Source of the DNA: an uncultured Bacilli bacterium | Lineage (GTDB): Bacteria; Bacillota_I; Bacilli_A; RF39; UBA660 | Length of the DNA stretch: 34,793 bases | Assembly: GCA_934183705.1 (NCBI GenBank) | Contig: CAKPSW010000004.1 | Coordinates: forward strand, 1-34,793 | Reading direction: 5' to 3' | Shown here: positions 14,544 through 23,628 of the stretch, piece by piece | How positions within the stretch are numbered: position 1 is the stretch's first letter | Layout: each line of letters opens with the position of its first letter | Translations under genes and position numbers: made by a program | The notes under the pieces: model-generated | Told to the model about the DNA's origin: nothing | Database searches by the model: none | The model's input: only the letters and a program-made list of their open reading frames with translations

Positions 14544-16812
14544 TATCGTCCTCCCTATTAATGTATGTGATATCATGTTCTCTCTTGTAACAAATATCTT
14601 TATATTCGCATAAACTGCAACTTTCATTACTACCATTTATTACTTTAGGATTAATCTTAAAGTCTCCTTCTAATATGCCATCTATAGCCTTATCAATCAT
14701 ATTATCCGCTAAAAGGGTCATCTTATCCATTTCCTCACTTGTTAATACCTTACTATATTTATAGAAGCCATTATTAGTGGTTTTCATAGATTTGATGAGT
14801 TTAGAATCTTGATAAGTGGTATCAAACTTAGATAATATATTTTCATTGTTTATTGAATAACCATCTAATTTTAACTTACCTTCTTTCTCTTCCTCATAAT
14901 CTTTACTATTATCTAAACTAGTATTAAAAAGTTTTTGCAGATAAAAGCCAACTACTTTAACATTCTTAAGACCAATCTTACTAGATAAATATAAATATAT
15001 AGGAAGCTGCATACCAAGACCATATTCCATATTCTTAATATCAATGCTAGAATTACCAGTTTTATAATCAATAACAACTAAATAAGTAATATCATCTTCT
15101 TCTTTATATAAAACTTTATCTATAACTCCTTTAAAAGTAACTTTAATATTCCTATCTTTATTTACATATACACTCTTTTCTTTCATACTTTTATCAAAAG
15201 TAGTATAAGTCATTTGTTTTCTAATGGTACTTACTATAAATACTATTTCTTCCTTAATATTATTAAGATGGAACATCTCTCTTTTTGAAAATTCCCTTTT
15301 AGTTTTTAAATAATTATCAAATAAAGTATCAATATCAAAATCATCATTATCCATACAAGATAAAATATAATGACATACTTCTCCTAGTAAAATAGCAAAA
15401 TCATCACGAATAATATTAATCTTAAGAATATTACTAAGATAATATTTAAACTTACATTTATAATAGTTATTAAGTGAAGTATAAGATAATAGTAATTTAT
15501 TATTTAAATATTTATATAATTTATCTTTATCGATAGTATGATAGGTATTATCGTACTCCATATAAGGAATATGATAATTACTTATAAGTAAATTAATATC
15601 ATCATTTATAACATCATATTTTACTAAATCATCTAACATACCTGCTAAAAAGATTTTATTCATCATATCACTATTTGTATATAAATGTTTATAATCTTTA
15701 ATAATATTAACATCACTAAATAAATCACTCTTAGTATATGTATTACTTATATCATATAACTTATAACTAATTGTAATATTTTTTATATTCTTGATTTTCT
15801 TAATAACTTCTATTTTTTTATTAATATTAAGAGTATTACTACTATCAAGAGACATTTCTTCTTTTTCTTTATCACTAAAATATTCATCATCTTTATATAA
15901 AACAGGTATATCTTCTTTATTAAATCCAAGTAAGAAAACATAATCATCATCTGTAAAATAATCATCTAATTTAGCTATTTTAACTGAAGTTATATCATCT
16001 TCAAAATAAGTATTTTTTAAATCATTAATAATAAGTTCTAGGGCTTCTTTTTTATTATCTATAAAAGCGTAATTATTAAGAACTGAAATAACCTTATTTC
16101 TAATTTCATCATTATTAATATTATCTATGCTTTCAGTAGGATCTTCTATATTATTTAAAAAGTCTTTAACACTTCTAGCAGAATAAATACTTCTTTTTTT
16201 TGCATTAATAGGAATATTATATATTTTAAATAATCTATCTATAACTTCTTCATACTCCGAAGATATAATTAGTTTAATATTCTCTGGTTTAATATTTTTT
16301 CTTATTAATTCTAATATTTTATCAATGACAAAGATAACTTCTTCATCTATATAATTAAATTCATAAATATTCTTAACTTCATAATCGTTATATATATAAT
16401 CAATAACTTTACAATTAAGGCCTTTTAATACTTTTAGATAATATTTATTAAGATAATTATAGCCATATATATATATTTCTTTATCTTTAACATACTCTTT
16501 AAAATATTTATCATGTATAAGTAAATTATTATCATCTAAGAACTTCTTCATATTAATAAGTGTATTCATTTTTTTACTTTGAATATTTACATCTATATAA
16601 TATAAATTCTTAAGATATACCATAGCACTACTTAAATTAAGATTATATTCATGCATTAAATAATATATTGTTTTATTGTTATATGAAAAAGTATATTTTT
16701 CTATAAATTCTTCTAAAGATAAGAATTTGATATTATAGTTATAATATTTTTTTCTAACTTCTTTAATAATATTATTTTTAATAGAATTAGGTATTAATAC
16801 TATATACTCCAT
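14536..16812 (-). CDS. addB: AddB-like nuclease subunit, short form
   Basis: AddB is the second AddAB subunit, with an inactivated helicase fold and a 5'-strand nuclease. The nuclease motif VVIDYKTGN is followed by the QLPIYLYL helix typical of RecB-family nucleases. The Fe-S cluster cysteines are seen as one Cys in NYYKCKFKYY and three in CSLCEYKDIC near the C-terminus. The protein is 758 residues, against about 1160 in Bacillus, and its N-terminus shows no P-loop: it begins MEYIVLIPNS, with no GxxGxGKT. It thus lacks the ATP-binding motif that Bacillus AddB retains. It sits 56 bases after the repeat-protein gene and overlaps the 104-aa gene. Confidence 0.85.
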   Translation of the reverse strand: MEYIVLIPNSIKNNIIKEVRKKYYNYNIKFLSLEEFIEKYTFSYNNKTIYYLMHEYNLNLSSAMVYLKNLYYIDVNIQSKKMNTLINMKKFLDDNNLLIHDKYFKEYVKDKEIYIYGYNYLNKYYLKVLKGLNCKVIDYIYNDYEVKNIYEFNYIDEEVIFVIDKILELIRKNIKPENIKLIISSEYEEVIDRLFKIYNIPINAKKRSIYSARSVKDFLNNIEDPTESIDNINNDEIRNKVISVLNNYAFIDNKKEALELIINDLKNTYFEDDITSVKIAKLDDYFTDDDYVFLLGFNKEDIPVLYKDDEYFSDKEKEEMSLDSSNTLNINKKIEVIKKIKNIKNITISYKLYDISNTYTKSDLFSDVNIIKDYKHLYTNSDMMNKIFLAGMLDDLVKYDVINDDINLLISNYHIPYMEYDNTYHTIDKDKLYKYLNNKLLLSYTSLNNYYKCKFKYYLSNILKINIIRDDFAILLGEVCHYILSCMDNDDFDIDTLFDNYLKTKREFSKREMFHLNNIKEEIVFIVSTIRKQMTYTTFDKSMKEKSVYVNKDRNIKVTFKGVIDKVLYKEEDDITYLVVIDYKTGNSSIDIKNMEYGLGMQLPIYLYLSSKIGLKNVKVVGFYLQKLFNTSLDNSKDYEEEKEGKLKLDGYSINNENILSKFDTTYQDSKLIKSMKTTNNGFYKYSKVLTSEEMDKMTLLADNMIDKAIDGILEGDFKINPKVINGSNESCSLCEYKDICYKREHDITYINREDDNE

Positions 16813-16868
16813 CTTTATACCACCATATTAATTATCTCATAAAGAAGTAGAAAAGTAAATAATATAAC

Positions 16869-17546
16869 TTATTTACTTTTTATTAATTTCTTATTTTTAT
16901 TGGTATTATTTAGATAATTATTATATATATTCAGTAGTTTTTCTTTATTTGCTCCTTTAATATTAAGGGCAAAACTATATATCATAGAATAGTCTTCTGT
17001 TTTAATTATACCTTCTTCTAGTAGTTTTATATTGGCTCCTTTTATATCACGAGCAAATTTATAAATATATATTGGATTATTAGTATTAATTATTTGGTTT
17101 GTAAAATATATTATATCTACTTCTTTAATGTTTTTAGCAGTTTTATAAATATATCTAGGATTATTACTATTAGCTATTTTTTCTATAAATTTATTTTTAT
17201 TACTGACATTTATATTTTTTAGAAATTTATAGATATATTCTATATTATTAAGTCTTAATATTTCTTCTTCTAATCTTAATATATTAGCACCATTAACATT
17301 TTTTGCAAAGCTATAGATATATTCTTCTTTTTTAGATAGTACTATGATATCTTCTAGTTTTGATATATTAATATCTTTGTAGTAATATCTTGCAAAGGAT
17401 ATAATATATTTGATATTCGTGCTATGTAAGTAATAGTCTTCTAGTGCCGTTATAGTTAGATATCCTTTATCTATAAGATTATCTATTTCTTTAAATCTTT
17501 TATACTCACTTGGTATATTACATATATAATCTAAATTTATATTCAT
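16869..17546 (-). CDS. alpha-solenoid protein with 28-residue repeats
   Basis: A 225-residue protein built of about six repeats of 28 residues from roughly residue 47 to 205. The consensus is Y-I-Y-x-F-A-x-N-I-K-G-A-N, then a helix (LEE-I) and N-N-x. This pattern predicts paired helices stacked in a solenoid, likely for protein binding. There is no signal peptide or enzyme motif. The AAAGGAGG site before the ATG at 17546 is strong. It follows a terminator after xseB, so it probably begins the transcript that continues into addB. I do not recognise a specific family; similar repeats occur in proteins of unknown function in low-GC bacteria. Confidence 0.75.
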   Translation of the reverse strand: MNINLDYICNIPSEYKRFKEIDNLIDKGYLTITALEDYYLHSTNIKYIISFARYYYKDINISKLEDIIVLSKKEEYIYSFAKNVNGANILRLEEEILRLNNIEYIYKFLKNINVSNKNKFIEKIANSNNPRYIYKTAKNIKEVDIIYFTNQIINTNNPIYIYKFARDIKGANIKLLEEGIIKTEDYSMIYSFALNIKGANKEKLLNIYNNYLNNTNKNKKLIKSK

Positions 17547-17570
17547 TTAAACCTCCTTTATATTAGAAAA

Positions 17571-17599
17571 AAGAATATAGAAATTACCCCTATACTCTT
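17571..17599 (-). terminator. terminator after xseB
   Basis: A 10-bp stem with one G-U pair, 17571-17580 with 17590-17599, has a 9-base loop and is followed on the minus strand by TTTTTT. It overlaps the xseB stop codon. Confidence 0.75.
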
Positions 17600-17825
17600 A
17601 TTCTTTTGCTTCAAAATCTTCTAATTTACCATTTTCAAGCATTATTTTATTTACTTTTTCGCTTACTTCATTTAATTTATCTGAGCATTCTTTAGCTAGT
17701 TGCATAGCCCTAGTATATTTATCTATTGCCTCATCTAGTGGTACTTCACCACCTTCAAGTTCTTTTACTATCTCTTCAAGTAATTTTATTTTTTCTTCGA
17801 AAGTTATCTCTTTTTCTTTAGCCAC
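17598..17825 (-). CDS. xseB: exodeoxyribonuclease VII small subunit
   Basis: XseB is the small regulatory subunit of exodeoxyribonuclease VII, which degrades single-stranded DNA; several copies bind each XseA. The 75-residue sequence has the family pattern FEEKIKLLEEIVKELE and the 'GEVPLDEAIDKY' turn, forming a helical hairpin. It begins at a GTG (17825) that overlaps the xseA stop by 8 bases, with a GGTGAT site. Length is normal. Confidence 0.93.
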   Translation of the reverse strand: MAKEKEITFEEKIKLLEEIVKELEGGEVPLDEAIDKYTRAMQLAKECSDKLNEVSEKVNKIMLENGKLEDFEAKE

Positions 17826-19104
17826 TTATATCACCTACCTTAATTATTTTACTAGTAACTTCGCCATCGTTTAATGTTATGGTTACTACGTCATCTTTTT
17901 TCATATTTTTAATACTTGGTAATACTTTACCATCTTTTTTAATAATAGCGTATCCACGACTTAAAGTATTAAGGGGATTTAATACTTCTAATTTTGATAT
18001 AATATGTTCTAATTTTTGGGTACTATATTTATATAACATATTAGGATTATTAAGAATATAACTATTTTCTAGTGTATATAATTTTACTTTAGTATTCTCT
18101 ATTTTTTTATTCATAGCTTTATTTAGGCTATCGATAAGTATATCTAATTTTTGTTCTTTTATTTCATACATACTCATAGGTCTACTAAGAATATAACTAC
18201 TTTTTAATGCATCTAATTTTTTATAATTAATATTAATAATATTTGTAAGAGCGGTATAGCCTCTACTTCTAGCAGTATCTAGATAAGTTATAATAGTATT
18301 AATATCAGGGACAGCAAGTTCTGCTGCTGCTGTAGGAGTAGGAGCTCTAAGATCGGCTACATAATCTGATATTGTAATATCAACTTCATGTCCAACCGCG
18401 GATATAATGGGAAGGATACTATCATATATTGCTCTTGCTACTATTTCTTCATTAAAGGGCCATAAGTCTTCAAGTGATCCTCCTCCACGACCTACTATTA
18501 AAGTATCAATACCATATATATCTTTTACTTCATTAGCGAGTTTTATCTTTTTTGCTATATCGTTAGCGGCTTCTTCTCCTTGTACTAATGCTGGAAAAAG
18601 AATGGTTTTGCATACGGGATATCTTCTTTTAATAGTAGTTAATATATCCCTAATAGCGGCTCCTGTAGGAGATGTGATTATTCCAACAACATTAGGTACT
18701 CTTCTAATCTTCTTCTTTTTTTCTTTATCAAATAAACCTTCTTTAGATAACTTCTCTTTAAGTTGTTCAAATGCTACATATAATTCTCCTATACCATCAG
18801 GAGCCATCTCTTCAACATATACCTGATAGCTACCTGATGCTTCATATACATCTATCTTTCCACTTACTAATACTTTCATACCATCGTATGGTGTAAACTT
18901 TAAATTACGATTATTAAATGAAAACATAACTGCTGCTATGCGGGAATTATCATCTTTTAGGGTAAAATAATAATGTCCTCTAGAATGAGCTTTAAAATTG
19001 GATATTTCTCCTTTTAAATATACTTTTTTTAGAAGTAGGTCTTCATTAACTATTTCCTTTATATATCTATTTACTTCAGTAATAGTTATATAGTTATTAT
19101 TCAT
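17818..19104 (-). CDS. xseA: exodeoxyribonuclease VII large subunit
   Basis: XseA is the catalytic subunit of exodeoxyribonuclease VII. An N-terminal OB-fold (about residues 8-90, including FKAHSRGHYYFTLKD) is followed by the catalytic domain with GIITSPTGAAIRDI, VGRGGGSLEDLWPFN, VGHEVDITISD and ADLRAPTPTAAAE, then a helical tail. The true start is probably the ATG at 19104, because a GAAAGGAG site is 7 bases before it; ATGs at 19110 and 19137 precede or overlap that site. This gives 428 residues, normal for the family. It lies in the common nusB-xseA-xseB order. Confidence 0.96.
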   Translation of the reverse strand: MNNNYITITEVNRYIKEIVNEDLLLKKVYLKGEISNFKAHSRGHYYFTLKDDNSRIAAVMFSFNNRNLKFTPYDGMKVLVSGKIDVYEASGSYQVYVEEMAPDGIGELYVAFEQLKEKLSKEGLFDKEKKKKIRRVPNVVGIITSPTGAAIRDILTTIKRRYPVCKTILFPALVQGEEAANDIAKKIKLANEVKDIYGIDTLIVGRGGGSLEDLWPFNEEIVARAIYDSILPIISAVGHEVDITISDYVADLRAPTPTAAAELAVPDINTIITYLDTARSRGYTALTNIININYKKLDALKSSYILSRPMSMYEIKEQKLDILIDSLNKAMNKKIENTKVKLYTLENSYILNNPNMLYKYSTQKLEHIISKLEVLNPLNTLSRGYAIIKKDGKVLPSIKNMKKDDVVTITLNDGEVTSKIIKVGDISG

Positions 19105-19126
19105 AGGCATACTCCTTTCAATAATA

Positions 19127-19564
19127 TTATTTTTCATCTTCTATTTCATGATAAATTTTATCTAATACACCATTAATCATTTTAGATACTTTTTCATCAG
19201 AATATCTTTTGGATAATTCAATGGCCTCATTTATACATACTAGATTAGGAGTAGATGTATATATTAGTTCATATACTGATATTCTAATAATTGCTTGATC
19301 AGTAAGACCTAGTCTATCTATAGTCCAATTAGTTAAATATTTAGATATATATTCATCTATATCATTAATATTATTTACTACTCCGTGTGTTAAATCGTTT
19401 AAAAATTTAATATCTATTTTCTTTCTGTCTTCTATTTCCATAGATTCTAATATTTCATTAGTAACTTCTTCTATATTATAATTTATATTATTTTTATTAT
19501 ATAAAAATATTTGATATAAAATAGTCATTGCTTTTTCTCTTGTTATTGTTCTATTTGCCTTCAT
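19127..19564 (-). CDS. nusB: transcription antitermination factor NusB
   Basis: NusB is a small helical RNA-binding protein that works with NusE (S10) in rRNA antitermination. At 145 residues it has the family features: R-EKAMTILYQIF at the start, DFL-type helix with NDLTHGV, 'NWTIDRLGLTDQAIIRISVYEL' in the middle, and 'CINEAIELSKRYSDEK' then 'INGVLDKI' near the end. It starts the nusB-xseA-xseB transcript, with a GAGGTG site and a candidate -10 box upstream. Confidence 0.95.
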   Translation of the reverse strand: MKANRTITREKAMTILYQIFLYNKNNINYNIEEVTNEILESMEIEDRKKIDIKFLNDLTHGVVNNINDIDEYISKYLTNWTIDRLGLTDQAIIRISVYELIYTSTPNLVCINEAIELSKRYSDEKVSKMINGVLDKIYHEIEDEK

Positions 19565-19585
19565 ACATAATACACCTCGAAGAAA

Positions 19586-19591
19586 ATTATA
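19586..19591 (-). promoter_or_regulatory. candidate -10 box for nusB
   Basis: TATAAT on the minus strand lies 22 bases before the nusB ATG, just after the sortase terminator. The -35 region is A+T-rich and not convincing. Confidence 0.4.
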
Positions 19592-19601
19592 TCATAAAAA
19601 A

Positions 19602-19622
19602 AGAATATTTTAAATATATTCT
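19602..19622 (-). terminator. terminator after the sortase gene
   Basis: AGAATAT (19602-19608) pairs with ATATTCT (19616-19622) around a 7-base loop, followed on the minus strand by seven T. Confidence 0.65.
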
Positions 19623-19633
19623 CTTATTATTTT

Positions 19634-20698
19634 TTAGTTTTTACTTCTTTTGATAAGTTTGGCATGAACTACTGTTCTTTCAGTATCTGAATAACAAGTA
19701 CTTAATGTAAGTATTTTATCATTGGTACTTATTTTAGTATTAAAATCATATATACTTCTATTCTTTATAGTATCTAAAAAATTAGTATATTCAGTATCAT
19801 TATTAAAATTAGTAGTTATATAATAACTTTCTTCTTTTATTTTATATACTGAGAATATTTGCCATAATGTATTTTCTTTTTCCATAGATAATCTAATAAT
19901 ATGATTATCACGATTAGTAAACCAAGATGAATGAAGTGTCTTACTAAGAGAACCAAACATTGTTTTATCTAACCTACTATGAGCATATAAAATAGTATTT
20001 TTATTATCTAAATTAGTATTATTACGATAATCCATAAATACCCAGCCTGCTTCATTATAAGATTTATCATAAGAATGATCTAAGTAATAGTTATTATCTT
20101 TATAATGAACAAAGGGATAATTGATATTAGTATTATTTACGTTTATCCATCCTACTGTATCACTATTTTTACTTTTTAATTTATTTATATCTACGTCTAT
20201 TAATGGGAACTTAATATAATACCAATAGTCACTATTTTTATCTTCATCTTCGGATACTAATTCACTATCATTATCATCTACTTCTTTAATAGTGGTGTCA
20301 GAAGATATATTATCTATTAATGATGATGTTTTTTTATTATCTTTATTCCAGAAGAATATTTTTATAATACAGAATATTATTATTATTATAAATATAAACA
20401 TTAATATAGTCCATATTACTTTGCTTTTATCTATTTTTCTTTTTCTTTTAGTATGGATATTATTATCTTTTGTATCTATAGTATTATTATTAATATCTTC
20501 TTCTTTATTAATATCTTCATTTATTTTATTATAATTTTTAATAATACTACTATATTTTTTATCATTATCCCAAAAGTCATTATCATCGTCTATTTCACTA
20601 CTAATATCTATTTCTTTTTTGATGTTATCTAAATATTCACGATGAGCATGTTTGGGTATATATGTATCATTACTACTGGTATTATCTTCTTTATTCAT
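19634..20698 (-). CDS. class B-type sortase
   Basis: Sortases cut a sorting motif in secreted proteins and attach them to the cell wall. This 354-residue protein has a long charged cytoplasmic N-terminus, a membrane segment at about 94-116, and an extracellular catalytic domain. The catalytic residues appear to be H240 in LYAHSR, C335 in TLSTC and R341 in ERTVVHAKL, the class B arrangement. The N-terminal part before the membrane is unusually long, about 90 residues, very acidic and Asn-rich. It lies next to a secreted protein with an NPKTS sorting signal, the type of motif used by class B sortases, so the two are probably enzyme and substrate. Confidence 0.88.
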   Translation of the reverse strand: MNKEDNTSSNDTYIPKHAHREYLDNIKKEIDISSEIDDDNDFWDNDKKYSSIIKNYNKINEDINKEEDINNNTIDTKDNNIHTKRKRKIDKSKVIWTILMFIFIIIIIFCIIKIFFWNKDNKKTSSLIDNISSDTTIKEVDDNDSELVSEDEDKNSDYWYYIKFPLIDVDINKLKSKNSDTVGWINVNNTNINYPFVHYKDNNYYLDHSYDKSYNEAGWVFMDYRNNTNLDNKNTILYAHSRLDKTMFGSLSKTLHSSWFTNRDNHIIRLSMEKENTLWQIFSVYKIKEESYYITTNFNNDTEYTNFLDTIKNRSIYDFNTKISTNDKILTLSTCYSDTERTVVHAKLIKRSKN

Positions 20699-20773
20699 TT
20701 GTTATCACCATAATATAATTTTACTAAATTTTTAAGATATTTACAATAGTTATTTTGTGTTTTTACATATTAA

Positions 20774-20799
20774 AAAAGAAGCTTTATTTAGCTTCTTTT
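20774..20799 (-). terminator. terminator after the surface-protein gene
   Basis: A perfect 10-bp stem, AAAAGAAGCT with AGCTTCTTTT, with a 6-base loop and a T run on the minus strand. Confidence 0.85.
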
Positions 20800-20804
20800 A
20801 AATA

Positions 20805-22319
20805 TTAACCATTAACTTTTGCGTTTTTCTTTTTATAAGATATAACTGCTCCAGCACTACCAAGTGCTATCATACTAAGTATTAGAGCTAAGTTAATATC
20901 TGAAGTTTTAGGATTATCTTCTGTTTTGGTAGCATTCTTTGTTTCTACTTTTACAAAGTTCATATATATAGTAGTATTTTCATCAAATGCTTTAGTAAAA
21001 TCAGCTTTATTTTTAAGTTTACTATCAAAGTAGTATCCTTCTAATTTATAGCCATCTTCTTCTTCACCTATTAAATCTTCAAGATCACTTATTGTATCTT
21101 CATCTAATTCTGTTCCAGCAGGTACTACGATTGAACCTAGTTCATTACCTAAATCAGTAACTTCACCATCTAAAATAGTAGCAAAATCAATAATTATATT
21201 ACCATTTTCTACATATTCATTATCAATACCATTAGCAAAGTATCCTCCACCAATAGCTATTGGTTTAACAGCAGTATTATCACTATTTTGCAAGCTTGCA
21301 AGTCCTTTTGATACTACGATAGTATCTTTGCCCTCTGTTGCTGTAAACGATCCACCTGCGATTGTTATATTTTCAACTGCAGTAGTAGTATCACTACCGT
21401 ATTCTAATATAACGTTACCATTTTGACTTGTAAATTCTCCACTTGTAATATTTAATTTAACATGTCCATAGTAGCCAGTGTTATTTTCAACTTGAATAGC
21501 GCATCCACTAGGATCCATATCACCAGGAAGTGATTTTGGTTTTGCATTATAATCTCCAGTAGCAGTAAATGTACCACCATCAATATTAAGTGTTCCAGCT
21601 TTAATACCAATAGCAGATCCTACACCAGTAGCGGTAACTCCTTCAGAAATATTCCAAGTACCATTACCTGCAGCATAGATAGCAACACCATCTTTATCTG
21701 TTGCACTTATCTCTGCACCACTTTTGATGTTTACAACAGGAGCATTATTAGCTTGCTGGATATTACCATTTATAGTGATTCCGTTTTCACCTCCTATAGC
21801 CTTACCATAAAAATCAACTGTAGCATTAGTACCAATCTTAGTATCAGCATCATACTCAAATACTGATAATGCAGTTTTTCCTTTTAAGGTTACGTCTTTC
21901 TCTACTACTAGTTTTGAATAACCATTACTACCTGTATTAAGTGCCCATACATTAACAGCAACATGTGTTTCATGAGTAATAACACCCTTACCTTTAATTG
22001 TAAGTTTACCATCTTCAATAATTATTGAACGGTATGTAACATTAATATCACCATTACTATCCTTTGTTGTTGCAGGATCAATTGTAATATTGTGACCATT
22101 TAAATCAAGAGTAATATCTCTACCACCATCTACTTTAAGTGCTGTGTTATCACTTTTGATATTTTCAATATCACTAGTAAGTTTAATTACATCTCCACTA
22201 GCAGCTGTCTTGAAAGCAGTGGTAAGTTCTGCTTCAGTAGAAGCTGTCTTTTCAGCAGCCATAACACTTGGAACAAATAATGCTATAGCAGCCATTAAGA
22301 ATAACATTTTCTTTTTCAT
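20805..22319 (-). CDS. secreted cell-wall-anchored protein with NPKTS sorting signal
   Basis: A 504-residue exported protein. The signal peptide is MKKK followed by a hydrophobic stretch, with cleavage expected after about A21. The body is rich in beta-strand-turn patterns with Gly/Asn/Thr (such as 'LDLNGHNITI' and 'LNIDGGTFTATGD'), as in right-handed beta-helix proteins. Near residues 428-460, 'LEGYYFDSKLKNK' and 'ENTTIYMNF' resemble a Listeria-Bacteroides (InlB-type) repeat. The C-terminus has NPKTS at 469-473, a hydrophobic segment and a lysine-rich tail: a complete sorting signal. It has its own sigma-A promoter, an AAAGGAG site and a terminator. Adhesion or matrix binding is a fair guess; no enzyme motif is visible. 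Confidence 0.85.
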   Translation of the reverse strand: MKKKMLFLMAAIALFVPSVMAAEKTASTEAELTTAFKTAASGDVIKLTSDIENIKSDNTALKVDGGRDITLDLNGHNITIDPATTKDSNGDINVTYRSIIIEDGKLTIKGKGVITHETHVAVNVWALNTGSNGYSKLVVEKDVTLKGKTALSVFEYDADTKIGTNATVDFYGKAIGGENGITINGNIQQANNAPVVNIKSGAEISATDKDGVAIYAAGNGTWNISEGVTATGVGSAIGIKAGTLNIDGGTFTATGDYNAKPKSLPGDMDPSGCAIQVENNTGYYGHVKLNITSGEFTSQNGNVILEYGSDTTTAVENITIAGGSFTATEGKDTIVVSKGLASLQNSDNTAVKPIAIGGGYFANGIDNEYVENGNIIIDFATILDGEVTDLGNELGSIVVPAGTELDEDTISDLEDLIGEEEDGYKLEGYYFDSKLKNKADFTKAFDENTTIYMNFVKVETKNATKTEDNPKTSDINLALILSMIALGSAGAVISYKKKNAKVNG

Positions 22320-22374
22320 CTTTTACTTTATCTCCTTTTCTTTTATTTTGGATAACCTTCTATCCTACAATCTT

Positions 22375-22403
22375 AGTATACCAAAAATGTTATTCTATTT
22401 CAA
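22375..22403 (-). promoter_or_regulatory. sigma-A promoter of the surface-protein gene
   Basis: On the minus strand TTGAAA (complement of 22398-22403), a 17-base spacer and TATACT (complement of 22375-22380) form a near-consensus promoter, about 55 bases before the ATG at 22319. Confidence 0.7.
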
Positions 22404-22418
22404 GCATTATTTGACAAT

Positions 22419-23612
22419 TTATTCATTCTTTACACTACTATCATCTTCTTCTATTACTTCTTTATATTCTGTAATGTCTTCATTACAAGTAATAAATAAA
22501 TTTAAGCTAATCATAGAAGATGTTTCTTCTTCATAAGTAATAATAACTTTATCTATATCTATTATATCTTTATACTTTTCTTTAAGTTTATCTTTAGCTA
22601 CCATAATAGCCTTCTCTTTAGCAGTATCATAAGTATAAATATCATTAATAATCTTAGTTTCATATTCATAATCAATACTAAAACTAATAGGAATAATACT
22701 ATTTTTAAATATATATTTCCTATTAATATCAAAACTTTTATACTTCTTAAAATTAAATAGGGAATAACTTTTACTTAATATATTAAAAGAAATAACCCTT
22801 CTCTTTTTACCAGTATATAATACCTCATTATAAAAATAAGGATAATCAATACTAACATTATACCAAACTTCTCCTATTACTTTTCCATTAGCGGAACTAA
22901 ACACCCTCTCATTATTAGGCATAGTAACATAAGAAGAAATAACTTCTTCTCCTTTTTTTACATAAGTATTAACGTCTTTTACTTTTTCACCACTATAAGC
23001 TGTAATACTTTTAATAATAGCATTCTTCTTAGCTACTATACTATAATTATTACTATTATTATTATCTTTATTAATAATTCTCTCTTCTACTCTTACTATA
23101 TACTTAGTACCACTTCTTATAATTTCTAACCATTCTAAATTATCTCTATTACCCTCTAATATATCTTTCTTTATTTTTTCTATTTCTTTATAACTTTTAA
23201 CAAAACTATATTTCTTTATTCCATGACTTTTTAATTCATTATCTACTAAAGATATAATATTACTATTTGAATGAATAATATCTATACTAAATATAATATT
23301 AGATAATATATATATTATAATAATACCAATAATTAAAAAAGAAATAATAAATATATTCTTCTTTATATATTTAAATATTCTAAGAATACCATAATAACTA
23401 ATAATATCAATACTATATATAGTCTTTATTTTATTAATTCTTTCTATATCATTATAATCTACTATAAGTAATACTTCTTTATAGCTTTTAGGAATTACTT
23501 TAATAATATTAATTTTATTCTTAATTAATCTTTTAATAAATAAATTAACATTCCTGCCTCTTACTCTAATCTTAACATTACTAGATGAAAAATACAATAA
23601 CTTCTTCTTCAT
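22419..23612 (-). CDS. yqfD: sporulation protein YqfD
   Basis: YqfD is a membrane protein needed at an intermediate stage of sporulation in Bacillus and Clostridium. This 397-residue copy has the expected layout: a soluble N-terminal domain ending at about residue 88, a strong membrane segment at about 89-112 (IFIISFLIIGIIIIYIL), and a large external domain with 'RSGTKYIVRVEERI', 'VAKKNAIIKSITAYSGE' and 'VKKGEEVISS', all typical of the family. It follows yqfC by 16 bases on the same strand, the usual yqfC-yqfD order. phoH (yqfE/phoH), which often follows elsewhere, is not present. Confidence 0.85.
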   Translation of the reverse strand: MKKKLLYFSSSNVKIRVRGRNVNLFIKRLIKNKINIIKVIPKSYKEVLLIVDYNDIERINKIKTIYSIDIISYYGILRIFKYIKKNIFIISFLIIGIIIIYILSNIIFSIDIIHSNSNIISLVDNELKSHGIKKYSFVKSYKEIEKIKKDILEGNRDNLEWLEIIRSGTKYIVRVEERIINKDNNNSNNYSIVAKKNAIIKSITAYSGEKVKDVNTYVKKGEEVISSYVTMPNNERVFSSANGKVIGEVWYNVSIDYPYFYNEVLYTGKKRRVISFNILSKSYSLFNFKKYKSFDINRKYIFKNSIIPISFSIDYEYETKIINDIYTYDTAKEKAIMVAKDKLKEKYKDIIDIDKVIITYEEETSSMISLNLFITCNEDITEYKEVIEEDDSSVKNE

Positions 23613-23628
23613 AATATCAGCTCATTTC

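Noticed and set aside
16869..17546. CRISPR array or DNA tandem repeat suggested by recurring TATAAATATAT-like blocks
   Set aside because: The periodicity is at protein level (28 residues) with diverged DNA and no constant spacer/repeat structure.
18407..18826. 139-residue plus-strand reading frame inside xseA
   Set aside because: Antisense to conserved xseA, with low-complexity hydrophobic product and no ribosome binding site.
17818..19137. xseA starting at the ATG at 19137
   Set aside because: That ATG lies before the GAAAGGAG ribosome binding site and overlaps nusB; the ATG at 19104 fits the site.
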